Shown one piece after another: positions 1 to 10,768 of a stretch of DNA of 64,000 bases. Under the pieces are notes generated by a model. It was not told the DNA's origin. It saw only the letters and a list, made by a program, of their open reading frames with translations, and made no database searches. Source of the stretch: Janthinobacterium sp. (lineage in GTDB: Bacteria > Pseudomonadota > Gammaproteobacteria > Burkholderiales > Burkholderiaceae_D); contig NZ_RFSK01000008.1 of assembly GCF_009923995.1 (NCBI RefSeq), positions 88,140 through 152,139 of the forward strand, written 5' to 3'. Numbering within the stretch: position 1 is the stretch's first letter; the number at the start of each line of letters is the position of its first letter. Both the position numbers and the translations under genes were made by a program.

Positions 1-69
1 TGCACCGCACCGCTTCCGCCCACCGGCAGCGGCAAGATCCACCCAGGAAAGACCCCGACTGCAGCATCC

Positions 70-1080
70 ATGAACCTCAAAAATCTCGCCAAAACGCTAG
101 GAATTTCCGAAACCACCGTCAGCCGCGCCTTGAATGGCTATCCGGAAGTGAGTGAACGCACGCGCGAACGGGTGCTGGCCGCCGCGCAGGCGGCCGGCTA
201 CCGGCCCAATCCCATGGCGCGCAGCCTGGCCGTGGGACGCACGAACATCGTCGGCATCATCTACCCGCTGATGCCCAACGACCTGGCCGACCCCATGTTC
301 ATCGAGATCGTGGGCGGCATGTCGGAAGCGCTGGAAGCGCAGCAGATGGACATGATCATCGCCCCCGCCTCGGCCAGCAAGGAATTTTCCACCTATGAAC
401 GCATGGTCAAGGGGCGCCGCATCGATGGCCTGATCGTCGGGCGCACGAAACCGTTCGACGAGCGCATCGCCTACCTGGCGCAGCAGGGCATGCCGTTCGT
501 CGCCCACGGCCGCACGCAGCTGAACCAGCCGCATGCGTGGTTCGACTACGACAACGAGGCGGGCATGCGCCTGGCCGTCGAGCGCCTGGCGCAGCTGGGC
601 CACCAGCGCATCGGCCTGATCAGCGCCACGCCGGACCTGAACTTCGTGCGCCAGCGCGTCGAGAGTTTCCAGCATGCCATGCAGGCGGGCGGCCTGGCCG
701 TCGATCCGGACAACCTGGTCGACAACGCGCACGACCGCCGCGCCGGCTACCAGGCCATGCAGCGCCTGCTGGCACGCTCGCCCCGCCCTACCGCCGTCAT
801 CGTCGACAACCACATGTCGGGCGTGGGCGCCGTGCGCGCCCTGCTCGACGCGGGCATCGCCATCGGCCGCGAGATGTCGCTGATCGTCTGGGGCGTGATG
901 GAAGATTCCCTGGCCGGCCACAACGTCACCACCGTCGTCCAGCCCGACCCGCGCGGCGCCGGCGCGAAGATGATACAGATGCTGCTGGCCCTGCTCGACG
1001 GCACGCCCGTCACCGACTTGCAGGAACTGTGGCCGTGCGAACTGCTGCCGGGCGAGTCGGCCGGGCCGGTAGCCGCCTGA
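70..1080 (+). CDS. LacI-family transcriptional regulator, probable repressor of the maltodextrin genes
   Basis: The 336-residue product has the LacI/GalR layout. An N-terminal helix-turn-helix (about residues 2-22, with VSRALNGYPEVSERTRERV) and hinge (GYRPNPMARSLAVGRT) are followed by a periplasmic-binding-protein-like effector domain from about residue 60. Genes of this type usually bind a palindromic operator and release it when a sugar or sugar phosphate binds. It lies about 1.2 kb upstream of the GH13/mal genes on the same strand, and two LacI-type palindromes cover the promoter of the alpha-glucosidase gene, so it is the natural candidate to bind them. The effector, perhaps maltose or glucose, is inferred. 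No convincing Shine-Dalgarno sequence is visible immediately before the ATG, so the start is less certain than the frame. Confidence 0.9.
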   Translation: MNLKNLAKTLGISETTVSRALNGYPEVSERTRERVLAAAQAAGYRPNPMARSLAVGRTNIVGIIYPLMPNDLADPMFIEIVGGMSEALEAQQMDMIIAPASASKEFSTYERMVKGRRIDGLIVGRTKPFDERIAYLAQQGMPFVAHGRTQLNQPHAWFDYDNEAGMRLAVERLAQLGHQRIGLISATPDLNFVRQRVESFQHAMQAGGLAVDPDNLVDNAHDRRAGYQAMQRLLARSPRPTAVIVDNHMSGVGAVRALLDAGIAIGREMSLIVWGVMEDSLAGHNVTTVVQPDPRGAGAKMIQMLLALLDGTPVTDLQELWPCELLPGESAGPVAA

Positions 1081-1226
1081 CAGCCGCCGCCTGATACCCC
1101 GCGCCGCCGGGGCCGCCAGCGCGGTGGGCGCGCTCCCGGCGCGGGGCAACGTCGATGCATGGCAGTGCCGCCACCCTGGCGCAGCGGGAGCGCGCCCTGC
1201 CGGCACGAACGAGGGCGGCGCCCGCC

Positions 1227-1901
1227 TCAGCGGGCCTGGCTGGCCGAGATAATCCGCAGTTGCTGCGCGCTTGCCGCGGCCTGTCCCGCACATTGGCTGA
1301 CCTTGTCTTCGCTCCCCTCGCAGAACAGGACGGAAACGCCATTCTTCAGGGCCAGTCCATGGCTGGGCGCCAGAAAATACACGCCGCCTTTGCGTTTTGT
1401 AATCCTGTTCATCGCCGCCGAAAAATCAGGCGGCGAAGCCAGCCCGGTCCTCGCTTCCAGCCATGCCAGCAAGATCGCCTTGGTCTCCAGGGCCGGCACC
1501 TGCTGCCCTGGCTCAAAGCCAGGATGAAACATCAGGGCCGAATCGGGCTGCTCGGCGGAAAACTGCCTCACCTCCCCGCCCATGAATGCGATGGCGCATG
1601 CCGATGCGCAAATGCCTTCGGCAACCGTTGTTAATTTTTGTTCTGCAATTAATTTTCCGATCCTGAGCCCCCAGGAAAATGAACCGCCGCCAGAATTCTT
1701 GAAGACAACCTTGGAAATTTTCTCAGTTGCAAGAATTACAGATAATTTTTCATACTCGTCCAACCCGATGCGACCGCTGACGGTGACGGCATGCCCATCG
1801 GCAACCACGTCGGCCCTGGCCGCAGGGGCGCCGAGTGTGAACAGCAGGAAAAATATCGCGATAGAACAATCGCGTAATGCTTGGTGGTAAAGAATTTTCA
1901 T
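1227..1901 (-). CDS. exported ClpP/crotonase-fold-like protein (COG3904-like), function unknown
   Basis: The product from the chosen ATG is 224 residues and begins with a hydrophobic signal segment (about residues 12-30, ending in APAARA), so it is probably periplasmic. The core contains GGGSFSWGLRIGKLI followed by EGICASACAIAFMGGE. This resembles the serine-containing turn of the ClpP-like superfamily known as COG3904. Whether it is a working peptidase cannot be told from the sequence. A longer start 63 bp upstream would put a basic, non-signal extension before the signal peptide and is less likely. The gene stands alone, convergent to the LacI gene and divergent from the maltodextrin operon. 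Its base composition is lower in GC around positions 1620-1760 than its neighbours, a possible sign of acquisition. Confidence 0.6.
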   Translation of the reverse strand: MKILYHQALRDCSIAIFFLLFTLGAPAARADVVADGHAVTVSGRIGLDEYEKLSVILATEKISKVVFKNSGGGSFSWGLRIGKLIAEQKLTTVAEGICASACAIAFMGGEVRQFSAEQPDSALMFHPGFEPGQQVPALETKAILLAWLEARTGLASPPDFSAAMNRITKRKGGVYFLAPSHGLALKNGVSVLFCEGSEDKVSQCAGQAAASAQQLRIISASQAR

Positions 1902-2129
1902 CGGTGGAAAGCGCAACCCTCGTGTCTTCGCCTTGCGCAGGGCCGGAACAGGCTTCCTCGCCACAGGACGATGCCGCCATTATGCAATTGTTCCACCCGG
2001 ACAGGGGCTGGAAAACCGGGACGGCGCAGGCCGCCCGTGCAGCGCCGTCCCGCGACGGGCAGCTTCCCGCCGCGCGGCGCCGGGCCGGGCAGCAGCGAAA
2101 AAATTCCCGGTTTCCGCACACGGTATCGC

Positions 2130-2159
2130 TTTACTTTTCAAAGCGCTTTGAACTATACT
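2130..2159 (+). promoter_or_regulatory. predicted sigma-70 promoter of the maltodextrin operon
   Basis: A -35-like TTTACT (2130-2135) and a -10-like TATACT (2154-2159) are separated by 18 bp. The spacer is filled by a perfect 16-bp palindrome, the expected place for a repressor to block RNA polymerase. The rest of the 363-bp gap between the exported protein gene and the alpha-glucosidase gene shows no reading frame worth calling. Confidence 0.55.
2137..2152. promoter_or_regulatory. LacI-type operator O1
   Basis: TTCAAAGCGCTTTGAA is a perfect 16-bp palindrome with the central CG typical of LacI/GalR-family operators. It lies exactly between the -35 and -10 of the predicted promoter. Assignment to the LacI-type gene at the left end of the window is inferred from proximity. 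Confidence 0.75.
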
Positions 2160-2170
2160 CATTTCAGACC

Positions 2171-2182
2171 CAAAGCGCTTTG
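2171..2182. promoter_or_regulatory. LacI-type operator O2
   Basis: This second copy of CAAAGCGCTTTG is followed by AA, as in the first site. The two palindrome centres are 32 bp apart, about three helical turns, so two repressor dimers could sit on the same face of the DNA. The site falls just after the predicted transcription start. Confidence 0.7.
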
Positions 2183-2264
2183 AATTTTAAAATAAGACGT
2201 TCGCCTACCAACCAGCAGCGCCGCCCTGATAGCTGAAGCTCCAGGCACTTTTAAGAAATCATTC

Positions 2265-3905
2265 ATGTCTACCATCAAGAATAATCTCGCCCACCTGCCC
2301 GCCGACTGGTGGCGCAGCGCCGTCATCTACCAGGTCTATCCACGCAGCTTCCTCGACAGCAATGGCGACGGCATCGGCGACTTGCCGGGCATTACTTCCA
2401 AGCTCGACTACATCGCCGCCCTGGGCGCCGACATCGTGTGGATTTCGCCCTTCTTCACGTCGCCGATGAAAGACTTCGGCTACGACGTGGCCGACTTCTG
2501 CGATGTCGATCCCATGTTCGGCACCCTGGCCGATTTCGACCGCCTCGTGGCCCGCGCCCACGAACTGGGCTTGAAAGTGATGATCGACCAGGTGCTGTCG
2601 CACTCGTCCGACGTCCACCCGTGGTTCGTGGAAAGCCGCTCCAGCCGCGACAATGCCAAGGCCGACTGGTATGTGTGGGCCGACCAGAAACCGGATGGCA
2701 CGGCACCGAACAACTGGCTGTCCGTGTTTGGCGGTTCCGCCTGGCAATGGGAGCCGCGCCGCGGCCAGTACTATCTGCACGATTTCCTCGCCAGCCAGCC
2801 CGACCTGAATTTCCACAACCCGGCCGTACAGCAGGCCCAGCTGGACAACCTGCGTTTCTGGCTGGAACGGGGCGTCGACGGTTTCCGTTTCGACTCCTGC
2901 AACTTCCCCTATCACGACCAGTTGCTGCGCGACAATCCGCCGGCCGCGCAGCGCGATGCGAGCAGCGTGTCGGCCATCAATCCCTACGGCATGCAGTCGC
3001 ACGTGTACGACAAGACGCAGCCGGAAAACATCGCCTATCTGCAGCGCGTGCGCGCCGTGCTGGACGAATATCAAGCCATTTCCATCGGCGAAGTGGGCGA
3101 CGACAATGCCCTGGCCACCATGGCCGCCTACACGACGGGCGGCGACAAGCTGCACATGGCCTACAGCTTCAACCTGCTGACGGCGGAGTTTTCGGCCGCG
3201 CACATCCGCACCCAGGTGGAAGAATTCGAAGCCAAAGTGGCCGACGGCTGGGCTTCCTGGTCCGTGGGCAACCACGACAGCGTGCGCGTCATGACGCGCT
3301 GGGGCGGCGAGAATCCGTCGCCCTCGCTGGCCAAGGTGGTGCTGGCCGTGCAGGCGGCATTGAAGGGCACGCCGTGCCTGTACCAGGGCGACGAGCTGGC
3401 CCTGACGGAAGCGGACCTGCCCTTCGAGGCGCTGCAAGACCCGTACGGCATCCCGTTCTGGCCCCAGTTCAAGGGCCGCGACGGCTGCCGCACGCCGATG
3501 CCATGGGTGGCCGAGGCGCCGCACGGCGGCTTCAGCACTGCCACACCATGGCTGCCCGTGCCGCCCGAGCACCTGGCGCGCGCCGTCGACGTGGAACAGC
3601 GCGACGCCGGATCGCCCCTGCGTTTCGCGCAGAACATCCTCGCCTGGCGCCGCCGCCAGCCGCAATTGCTGCAGGGCGACATCACCTTCTTCGATGCGCC
3701 GGAACCCGTGCTGGCCTTCCGCCGCGACCTGGCGGGTCAGCCCTCCGTGCTGGCCGCCTTCAACCTGGGCACGCAAGCGGTGACGTTCGCCTGGCCCGAT
3801 GCGGCGCCGGCGGCCGACCTGGCGGGCCATGGCTTGCCGGGCAGCCAGCAAGCCGGCCAGATCACCCTGCCCCCGCATGGCGGCTGGTTCGGCACCCTGG
3901 CGTAA
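2265..3905 (+). CDS. aglA: alpha-glucosidase, glycoside hydrolase family 13
   Basis: The 546-residue cytoplasmic-type protein (no signal peptide) carries the GH13 conserved regions. These are YQVYPRSFLDSNGDGIGDL near the start, DQVLSHSS, DGFRFDSCNF with the nucleophile Asp210, IGEVGDD with the acid/base Glu276, and VGNHDSVR with Asp338. The family cleaves terminal alpha-1,4-linked glucose from maltose and maltodextrins inside the cell. The DGFRFDSCNF form is typical of AglA-like enzymes of Gram-negative bacteria that import maltose whole. It is the first gene after the operator-covered promoter and is followed by the transporter genes. Trehalose- or sucrose-directed activity is possible for the family and cannot be excluded. 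Confidence 0.9.
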   Translation: MSTIKNNLAHLPADWWRSAVIYQVYPRSFLDSNGDGIGDLPGITSKLDYIAALGADIVWISPFFTSPMKDFGYDVADFCDVDPMFGTLADFDRLVARAHELGLKVMIDQVLSHSSDVHPWFVESRSSRDNAKADWYVWADQKPDGTAPNNWLSVFGGSAWQWEPRRGQYYLHDFLASQPDLNFHNPAVQQAQLDNLRFWLERGVDGFRFDSCNFPYHDQLLRDNPPAAQRDASSVSAINPYGMQSHVYDKTQPENIAYLQRVRAVLDEYQAISIGEVGDDNALATMAAYTTGGDKLHMAYSFNLLTAEFSAAHIRTQVEEFEAKVADGWASWSVGNHDSVRVMTRWGGENPSPSLAKVVLAVQAALKGTPCLYQGDELALTEADLPFEALQDPYGIPFWPQFKGRDGCRTPMPWVAEAPHGGFSTATPWLPVPPEHLARAVDVEQRDAGSPLRFAQNILAWRRRQPQLLQGDITFFDAPEPVLAFRRDLAGQPSVLAAFNLGTQAVTFAWPDAAPAADLAGHGLPGSQQAGQITLPPHGGWFGTLA

Positions 3906-3914
3906 ATCGCAGGC

Positions 3915-3966
3915 ATTGGCGGCCATGCCGCCAATTACAATAACGAGCCCCGCGCATCAGCGGGGC
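3915..3966 (+). terminator. two tandem hairpins after the alpha-glucosidase gene
   Basis: ATTGGCGGC/GCCGCCAAT with a 3-nt loop (3915-3935) is followed by GCCCCGC/GCGGGGC with a 6-nt loop (3947-3966). Neither has a clear T-tract, so they may stabilise or attenuate the transcript rather than end it. They suggest that malK onward could be expressed at a different level from the glucosidase. Confidence 0.45.
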
Positions 3967-3985
3967 CGAACAACAGAGTATCAGT

Positions 3986-4098
3986 GCTTGGCAAAATCGT
4001 AGCGAGCGGATGAAAGTTGTGGCTGAGAAGCGCAGCTGTGCGAATGCACGGTGAGCATCGCCAGCCGCAAGTTCGACGCGCAGTAGATTTGGCCAGGC
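3986..4098 (+). repeat. dispersed palindromic element, copy 1 (about 113 bp)
   Basis: The element has inverted ends (GCTTGGCAAAATC against GATTTGGCCAGGC) and the internal signature CGTAGCGAGCGGA, GAGAAGCGCA, TGTGCG and GTGAGCATCGCC. The same signature, in the other orientation, occurs at 23547-23666, and a diverged copy with the same ends lies at 62276-62396. It occupies most of the gap before malK and encodes no protein. Confidence 0.75.
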
Positions 4099-4126
4099 AC
4101 ATTCAGTGAGATTGAGGACGACAGAC

Positions 4127-5212
<1,086 letters not shown>

Positions 5213-5227
5213 TCTATCCGCTTTAGG

Positions 5228-5255
5228 GGCCAGGCGCTACAGGCGCCGCCTGGCC
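5228..5255 (+). other. hairpin between malK and malE
   Basis: GGCCAGGCG pairs with CGCCTGGCC across a 10-nt loop. No T-tract follows, so this is an RNA-stability or attenuation structure at best. Such hairpins are common beside abundantly expressed binding-protein genes. Confidence 0.4.
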
Positions 5256-5321
5256 TGGTTGCATGTTTCAGCCTTGATACTCAACATAAACTTAGCATAA
5301 AAAAAGATACTGGAGATCGAC

Positions 5322-6542
5322 ATGTCCTACACGAACCCAAAACGCAGCTTCATCAAAACCACCCTGCTCGCCGCCGCCCTGGCCGGCATCGGCAACCTGG
5401 CCGCCGTCAGCATGGCGAACGCGGCCGAAGCAGGCACCCTCCTGATCTGGATCAATGGCGACAAGGGCTACAAGGGCCTGGCCAAGGTCGGCGAGGAATT
5501 CACCAAGAAGACGGGCGTCAAGGTCGTCGTCGAGCATCCGGAAGATGCACCGAACAAATTCCAGCAGGCGGCCGCCGCCGGCAAGGGTCCGGACATCTGG
5601 ATCTGGCCGCATGACCGCATCGGCACCTGGATCGACGCGGGCTTGCTGCAGCCATTGACGCCAAGCAAGGAAGCACGCGCCGCCATCCTGCCGCTGGCCT
5701 GGAACGCGTTTACGGTCGGCGGCAAAACCTGGGGCTACCCGATCTCCATCGAAGCCGTCGCCCTCGTCTACAACAAGGACCTGGTGCCCACCCCGCCAAA
5801 GACCTTCGAGGAAATCGCCGCGCTGGACAAGAAACTGTCTGGCCAGGGCAAGAAAGCCATCCTGTGGGACTACACCAACACCTACTTTACCTGGCCTTTG
5901 CTGGGCGCGGGCGGCGGCTTCCCGTTTGAAGTCAAGGCCGACGGCCGCTACGATGCGGCCAAGACAGGCGTGAACAATGCCGGTTCGCAGGCGGGCGTGA
6001 ATGCGCTGATGACCTTGATCAACAGCGGCGCCATGCCGAAGGGCGCGGGCTACGCGGAAATGGAAGCGGGATTCAACCAGGGCAAGATCGCCATGATGAT
6101 CAACGGTCCCTGGTCGTGGGACAACGCGCGCAAGTCGAAGATCAATTTCGGCGTGGCAACGATCCCTACCGTGGCCGGCAAGACGGCCACCCCGTTCGTG
6201 GGCGTACTGGGCGCGATGATTTCCAAGGCCAGCCCGAACAAGGACCTGGCGACGGAATTCCTGGAAAACCAGATGCTGCAGCTCAACGGCCTGAAAACCA
6301 TCAACGCCGACGTCCCGCTGGGCACGCCTGCGAACAAGGTGCTCTTCGCAGAACTGAAAGCCAACCCGAACATTCAGGCGACGATGGAAAGCGCGCAGGC
6401 GGGCCGCCCGATGCCGAACAACCCGGAAATGGGCCGCTTCTGGTCGTCGATGCAATCGGCGCTGGAAAACATCACGCAAGGCCGCCAGACCACCAAGGAT
6501 GGCCTGGATGCGGCGGCGAAGCGGATTACGACGGCGAATTAA
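5322..6542 (+). CDS. malE: maltose/maltodextrin-binding periplasmic protein
   Basis: The 406-residue product begins with a signal peptide (basic KR at 7-8, hydrophobic residues 13-30, likely cleavage after SMANA). The mature part starts [23 protein letters not shown], close to the start of enterobacterial MalE, and continues with [30 protein letters not shown]. It is the periplasmic receptor that delivers maltodextrins to MalFGK. Its place between malK and malF supports this. The ATG follows GGAG at a normal distance, and no promoter element in the 109-bp gap is convincing. Confidence 0.93.
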   Translation: MSYTNPKRSFIKTTLLAAALAGIGNLAAVSMANAAEAGTLLIWINGDKGYKGLAKVGEEFTKKTGVKVVVEHPEDAPNKFQQAAAAGKGPDIWIWPHDRIGTWIDAGLLQPLTPSKEARAAILPLAWNAFTVGGKTWGYPISIEAVALVYNKDLVPTPPKTFEEIAALDKKLSGQGKKAILWDYTNTYFTWPLLGAGGGFPFEVKADGRYDAAKTGVNNAGSQAGVNALMTLINSGAMPKGAGYAEMEAGFNQGKIAMMINGPWSWDNARKSKINFGVATIPTVAGKTATPFVGVLGAMISKASPNKDLATEFLENQMLQLNGLKTINADVPLGTPANKVLFAELKANPNIQATMESAQAGRPMPNNPEMGRFWSSMQSALENITQGRQTTKDGLDAAAKRITTAN

Positions 6543-6605
6543 GCGACATATCGTTGGCCTGGTTGATACTTTCAACATAAATCAACCCTCAGCCCTGAAC
6601 GACAT

Positions 6606-6636
6606 CAGGGGTCGGCCCCTCAGGGTCCGACCCCTG
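6606..6636. repeat. GGGGTC-type palindrome, copy 1
   Basis: CAGGGGTCGG and CCGACCCCTG form 10-bp arms around an 11-nt centre in the malE-malF gap. It is a diverged member of the family seen at 18662, 46031, 48761 and 57613. As RNA it would make a stable hairpin after malE, which could favour a malE transcript over malF. Confidence 0.65.
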
Positions 6637-6718
6637 CCGTTCAACGGGTTCAGCCATCAACACGCCAACATCGTTCCCGCACCATCTTACAGCGCTTCAT
6701 TTTCACAGGTATCCCATC

Positions 6719-8230
6719 GTGCGCAAGTTTATCGGCCCTACGGTATTGACCATCAGCATGGCGCTGGGTCTGTATCTGCTCTTCATGTTGTACATTTCCG
6801 GCCAGACCATGCTGGCCGCCGTCTTCCTCGGCTTGCTGACCCTGACGACGTTTGTCTTCACGTCGCCGCGCGCCTATGCCTACCGTTATCTGTTTCCCGG
6901 CATCACGGCGGTCATCGTCTTTGTGCTGCTGCCGATGGTGTACACGGTGTCGATCGGCTTTACCAATTTCAGCTCGCGCAACCTGCTCACCTATGAGCGG
7001 GCCACGCAATACCTGCTCGACGAGACGCAACGCGTGGAAAGCACGGGCTATGCCTTGACCGTGCATCCAGAGAATAAAGAATACCGTTTGCGCCTGGAAA
7101 GCCCGGACACGGGCGAAGTGCTGCTCACCGAGCCGCTGGCCCTCAAGCGCGCCGTGCCCCTGAACGTGGAAGTGGCGCCGCTCGACCCCGTGCAGGCGCC
7201 CGTGCTGGCCCCGCCGCTGCCCATCAAGGACATCATCGCCCTGCAAAAGGATTTGAAGCTGCTCACCCTCGTGCTGCCGAACAGGATCGAGCTGCGCATG
7301 GTGGGCTTGCGCGAATTCGGCCCCGTCGCGCACGTCTACAAGCAGTTGCCGGACAACACGCTGAAGAAAGTCGCCACGGGCGAACTGGTCAAGCCGAACT
7401 TCAAGACGGGCTTTTATGAAATGCCGGACGGCACGAAACTGGAACCGGGCTTCAAGGTCAACGTCGGTTTCGCCAATTTCGTGAAGATTTTCTCCGACGA
7501 GGCATTCCGCGGCCCTTTCCTGCGCATTTTCGTGTGGACCATCGTCTTCGCCCTGATCAGCGTGGCCACCACGACGGGCCTGGGCATGGCGCTGGCCGTG
7601 CTCTTGAACTGGGATGCGCTGCGCTTCCGCGGCCTGTACCGCACCCTGCTGTTCCTGCCGTATGCCGTGCCCGGCTTCATTTCCATCCTCGTCTTCAAGG
7701 GCTTGTTCAATAACAACTTTGGCGAAATCAACCTCGTGCTCGACGCCTTGTTCGGCATCAAGCCCGCCTGGTTCTCGGACACCACCCTGGCCAAGGCCAT
7801 GATCCTCATCGTCAACACCTGGCTGGGCTACCCCTACATGATGGTCGTGTGCATGGGCTTGATCAAGGCGATCCCGTCGGACCTGTACGAAGCGTCGGCC
7901 CTGGCCGGTGCGGGACCGCTGACGAATTTCTTCAAGATCACCCTGCCCCTGATCATCAAGCCGCTGACGCCCCTGATGGTGGCCAGCCTGGGTTTCAATT
8001 TCAACAATTTCGTGCTGATCAGCTTGCTGACGGGCGGGCGTCCCGATTTCCTCGACACCACCTTACCGGCCGGCACGACGGACTTGCTCGTGTCCTACAC
8101 CTACCGCATCGCGTTCGAGGATTCGGGCCAGAACTTCGGCCTGGCCGCCGCCATCTCGACCCTGATCTTCTTCCTCGTGGCCGCGATTTCGCTGGTCAAC
8201 ATGCGCCTGACGCGCATGAACAAAGCATAA
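6719..8230 (+). CDS. malF: maltose ABC transporter permease MalF
   Basis: The 503-residue inner-membrane protein starts with GTG. Transmembrane segments at about residues 5-45 and 55-80 are followed by a large hydrophilic insert (about 85-245). This matches the periplasmic P2 domain that in MalF contacts MalE. The permease core follows, with the EAA loop [22 protein letters not shown] that docks on MalK. It pairs with MalG to form the channel. The P2 insert distinguishes it from generic sugar permeases and supports the maltose assignment. The Shine-Dalgarno sequence before the GTG is weak. Confidence 0.93.
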   Translation: MRKFIGPTVLTISMALGLYLLFMLYISGQTMLAAVFLGLLTLTTFVFTSPRAYAYRYLFPGITAVIVFVLLPMVYTVSIGFTNFSSRNLLTYERATQYLLDETQRVESTGYALTVHPENKEYRLRLESPDTGEVLLTEPLALKRAVPLNVEVAPLDPVQAPVLAPPLPIKDIIALQKDLKLLTLVLPNRIELRMVGLREFGPVAHVYKQLPDNTLKKVATGELVKPNFKTGFYEMPDGTKLEPGFKVNVGFANFVKIFSDEAFRGPFLRIFVWTIVFALISVATTTGLGMALAVLLNWDALRFRGLYRTLLFLPYAVPGFISILVFKGLFNNNFGEINLVLDALFGIKPAWFSDTTLAKAMILIVNTWLGYPYMMVVCMGLIKAIPSDLYEASALAGAGPLTNFFKITLPLIIKPLTPLMVASLGFNFNNFVLISLLTGGRPDFLDTTLPAGTTDLLVSYTYRIAFEDSGQNFGLAAAISTLIFFLVAAISLVNMRLTRMNKA

Positions 8231-8240
8231 AGGACAGACC

Positions 8241-9131
8241 ATGGCTATCGTTGTCGACCGTTCCAACCGCTGGCGCATCCTCGCGGCCCACGTCGCCGTC
8301 ATCGCGCTGATCGCGCTGGTGATGTTTCCCTTCCTGATGATCTTGTCGATTTCTTTGCGTCCGGGCAACTTCGCCTCGGGCAACCTGATACCGCCCGAGA
8401 TCAGCTTCGAGCACTGGCGCCTGGCGCTGGGCATGTCCTACCAGGCGCCCAACGGCGCCCTGGTCGAGCCGGACTTCCCCGTGCTGCTGTGGCTATGGAA
8501 TTCCATCAAGGTGGCCACCATGAGCGCCAGCGTCACCGTGCTGCTGTCGACCACCTGCGCGTATGCATTCGCGCGCATGCAGTTCCGCTTCAAGTCGCAG
8601 ACCCTCTCCGCGCTGATGCTGCTACAGATGTTCCCCGCCGTGCTGGCCCTGGTGGCCATCTACGCCATCTTCGACGTGCTGGGCAGCTACGTGCCATGGC
8701 TGGGCATCGACCACCACGGCAGCCTGGTGCTGGCCTACACGGGCGGCATCGCCCTGCATATCTGGACCATCAAGGGCTATTACCAGACCATTCCCATCGA
8801 GATCGAGGAAGCGGCCAAGGTCGACGGCGCCACGCAATGGCAAGCCTTCGTCTACGTGCTGCTGCCGATGACGGTGCCCATCCTGATGGTGGTGTTTTTG
8901 TTGTCCTTCATCGGCGCCATCATCGAGTATCCGATCGCCTCCGTGTTGCTGCATGAGCAGAACAACCTGACCCTGGCCGTCGGCTCCAAGCTGTTCCTGT
9001 ACGAGCAAAAATACCTGTGGGGCGACTTCGCCGCGGCAGCCATCCTGTCCGGCCTGCCCATCACGGCTGTGTTCCTGCTGGCGCAGAAGTGGATGATCTC
9101 CGGCCTGACGGCTGGCGGCGTGAAGGGCTGA
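8241..9131 (+). CDS. malG: maltose ABC transporter permease MalG
   Basis: This 296-residue inner-membrane permease has about six transmembrane segments. Its EAA loop is [23 protein letters not shown], and [19 protein letters not shown] is a MalG-like periplasmic loop. It follows malF by 10 bp with AAAGGACAG as ribosome binding site and is followed 2 bp later by the amylase start, so the genes are one transcript. With MalF and two MalK copies it completes the importer. Confidence 0.93.
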   Translation: MAIVVDRSNRWRILAAHVAVIALIALVMFPFLMILSISLRPGNFASGNLIPPEISFEHWRLALGMSYQAPNGALVEPDFPVLLWLWNSIKVATMSASVTVLLSTTCAYAFARMQFRFKSQTLSALMLLQMFPAVLALVAIYAIFDVLGSYVPWLGIDHHGSLVLAYTGGIALHIWTIKGYYQTIPIEIEEAAKVDGATQWQAFVYVLLPMTVPILMVVFLLSFIGAIIEYPIASVLLHEQNNLTLAVGSKLFLYEQKYLWGDFAAAAILSGLPITAVFLLAQKWMISGLTAGGVKG

Positions 9132-9133
9132 CC

Positions 9134-10768
9134 ATGCGCAGCTCCCTGACCACGCTGGCCGCCCTGTTACTCAGCGCTTCGGCGCAGGCAGGGAGCGTCA
9201 GCTTCGCGGACAATCCCATCGTCTACTTCGCCGTGACGGACCGTTTCGCCAACGGCAATCCCGGCAACGACCACAGTTATGGCCGCGCCGCCGACCCGCA
9301 AGGCGGCGACGTGGGCAGCTTCCACGGCGGCGACATCGCCGGCATCACGCAGCAGCTCAAGGCCGGTTATTTCACGGCGCTGGGCGTCAATGCCCTGTGG
9401 ATCACGGCGCCGTACGAGCAGATCCACGGCTGGGTGGTGGGCGGCAAGCAGCAATTCCAGCACTACGCCTACCACGGCTACTGGGCGCTCGACTACACCA
9501 CCATGGACGCCAACATGGGCACGCGCGACGAGCTGCGCGAGATGGTCGACACGGCCCACGCGCAAGGCATCCGCGTGCTGTTCGACGTGGTGCTGAACCA
9601 TCCCGGCTACGCGGACCTGCGCACCCTGGCGCAATACAAGGTGCCCGTGCTGTGGCCGGGCCACGAAAAAGCCACCTTGCGCGACTATCATAGCTACATC
9701 GACTACAACAACTTTGATTTCGCACAATGGTGGGGCCCGGACTGGGTGCGCGCCGGCCTGCCAGGCTATCCCGACGGCGGCAAGGACGACTACACCATGC
9801 AGCTGGCCTATCTGCCCGACTTCCGCACGGAAAGCGCCAAGGCCGTGGGCTTGCCGCCCATCCTGCAGCGGAAAAGCGACACGCGCGCCGTCGCCCTGCC
9901 CGAGACGACCGTGCGCGGCTACCTGGTGCACTGGCTGGCCGACTGGGTGCGCGAATTCGGCGTCGACGGTTTCAGGGCCGACACCGTCAAGCACGTGGAG
10001 CCGGCCAGCTGGCTGGCCCTGCGCGCGGCCGCCACCGATGCCCTCAAGGACTGGAAGGCGCGCCACCCGCAGCAGAAGATCGACGACGCCCCGTTCTGGA
10101 TGACGGGCGAAGCGTGGGGCCATGGCCCGGAGCGCAGCAGCTGGCACGACGCGGGCTTCGATTCGATGATCAATTTCGATTTCCAGCATCGCGCGAGCGG
10201 CGACTGGAAAAGCATCGATGGCGTGTACCGCCAGTACGCGGGCCTGCTGGGGACCAGCCCCCCGCATGACATCCTGTCGTATATCTCTTCGCACGACACG
10301 AGCCTGTTCCCGCGCGGGCAATTGCGGCATGGCCTGTCCGCCCTGCTGCTGGCGCCCGGCGGCGTGCAGCTGTTCTACGGCGATGAAAGCGCGCGCCAGC
10401 CTGGCGCGGCGCCCGCCGGCGACGAGCAGCAGGCGACGCGGTCAAGCATGAACTGGACTACGCTCGATGCGGCCACCCTCGCGCATGCGCGCAAGCTGGG
10501 CCAGTTCCGTTTGCGCCACCCCGCCCTGGCGCGCGGCGAGCATCGCCTAATCGCCGAAAAACCGTATGCGTTTGCCCGCGTAACGGATGGCGACGCCGTC
10601 ATCGCCGTGCCCGAAGCGCAAGGCACGCTCGCACTGCAGGTGCACGGCGTGTTCGCCGATGGCGCCCTGCTGCGCGACGCCTACACCAATCACACTTACA
10701 CCGTCAGCAATGGCACCGTCACCGTGACCGCTGGCGGCACCGTCCTGCTGGAGAAAGCTGCACCATGA
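9134..10768 (+). CDS. exported alpha-amylase, GH13
   Basis: The 544-residue product starts with a short signal peptide (about residues 1-19, ending AQA), so it acts in the periplasm or outside. GH13 regions are visible: DVVLNHPGY, GFRADTVKH with nucleophile Asp283, MTGEAWG with acid/base Glu326, and SSHDTS with Asp388. It would cut starch or long dextrins to oligomers that MalE can bind. A start 117 bp upstream inside malG is rejected because the signal peptide begins at this ATG. The kinase start overlaps its stop by 4 bp. Cyclomaltodextrinase-like activity is an alternative within the family. Confidence 0.88.
   Translation: MRSSLTTLAALLLSASAQAGSVSFADNPIVYFAVTDRFANGNPGNDHSYGRAADPQGGDVGSFHGGDIAGITQQLKAGYFTALGVNALWITAPYEQIHGWVVGGKQQFQHYAYHGYWALDYTTMDANMGTRDELREMVDTAHAQGIRVLFDVVLNHPGYADLRTLAQYKVPVLWPGHEKATLRDYHSYIDYNNFDFAQWWGPDWVRAGLPGYPDGGKDDYTMQLAYLPDFRTESAKAVGLPPILQRKSDTRAVALPETTVRGYLVHWLADWVREFGVDGFRADTVKHVEPASWLALRAAATDALKDWKARHPQQKIDDAPFWMTGEAWGHGPERSSWHDAGFDSMINFDFQHRASGDWKSIDGVYRQYAGLLGTSPPHDILSYISSHDTSLFPRGQLRHGLSALLLAPGGVQLFYGDESARQPGAAPAGDEQQATRSSMNWTTLDAATLAHARKLGQFRLRHPALARGEHRLIAEKPYAFARVTDGDAVIAVPEAQGTLALQVHGVFADGALLRDAYTNHTYTVSNGTVTVTAGGTVLLEKAAP

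Noticed and set aside
4106..4126. A GTG start of malK seven codons upstream
   Set aside because: The downstream ATG has GAGG at the right distance and matches the family start.
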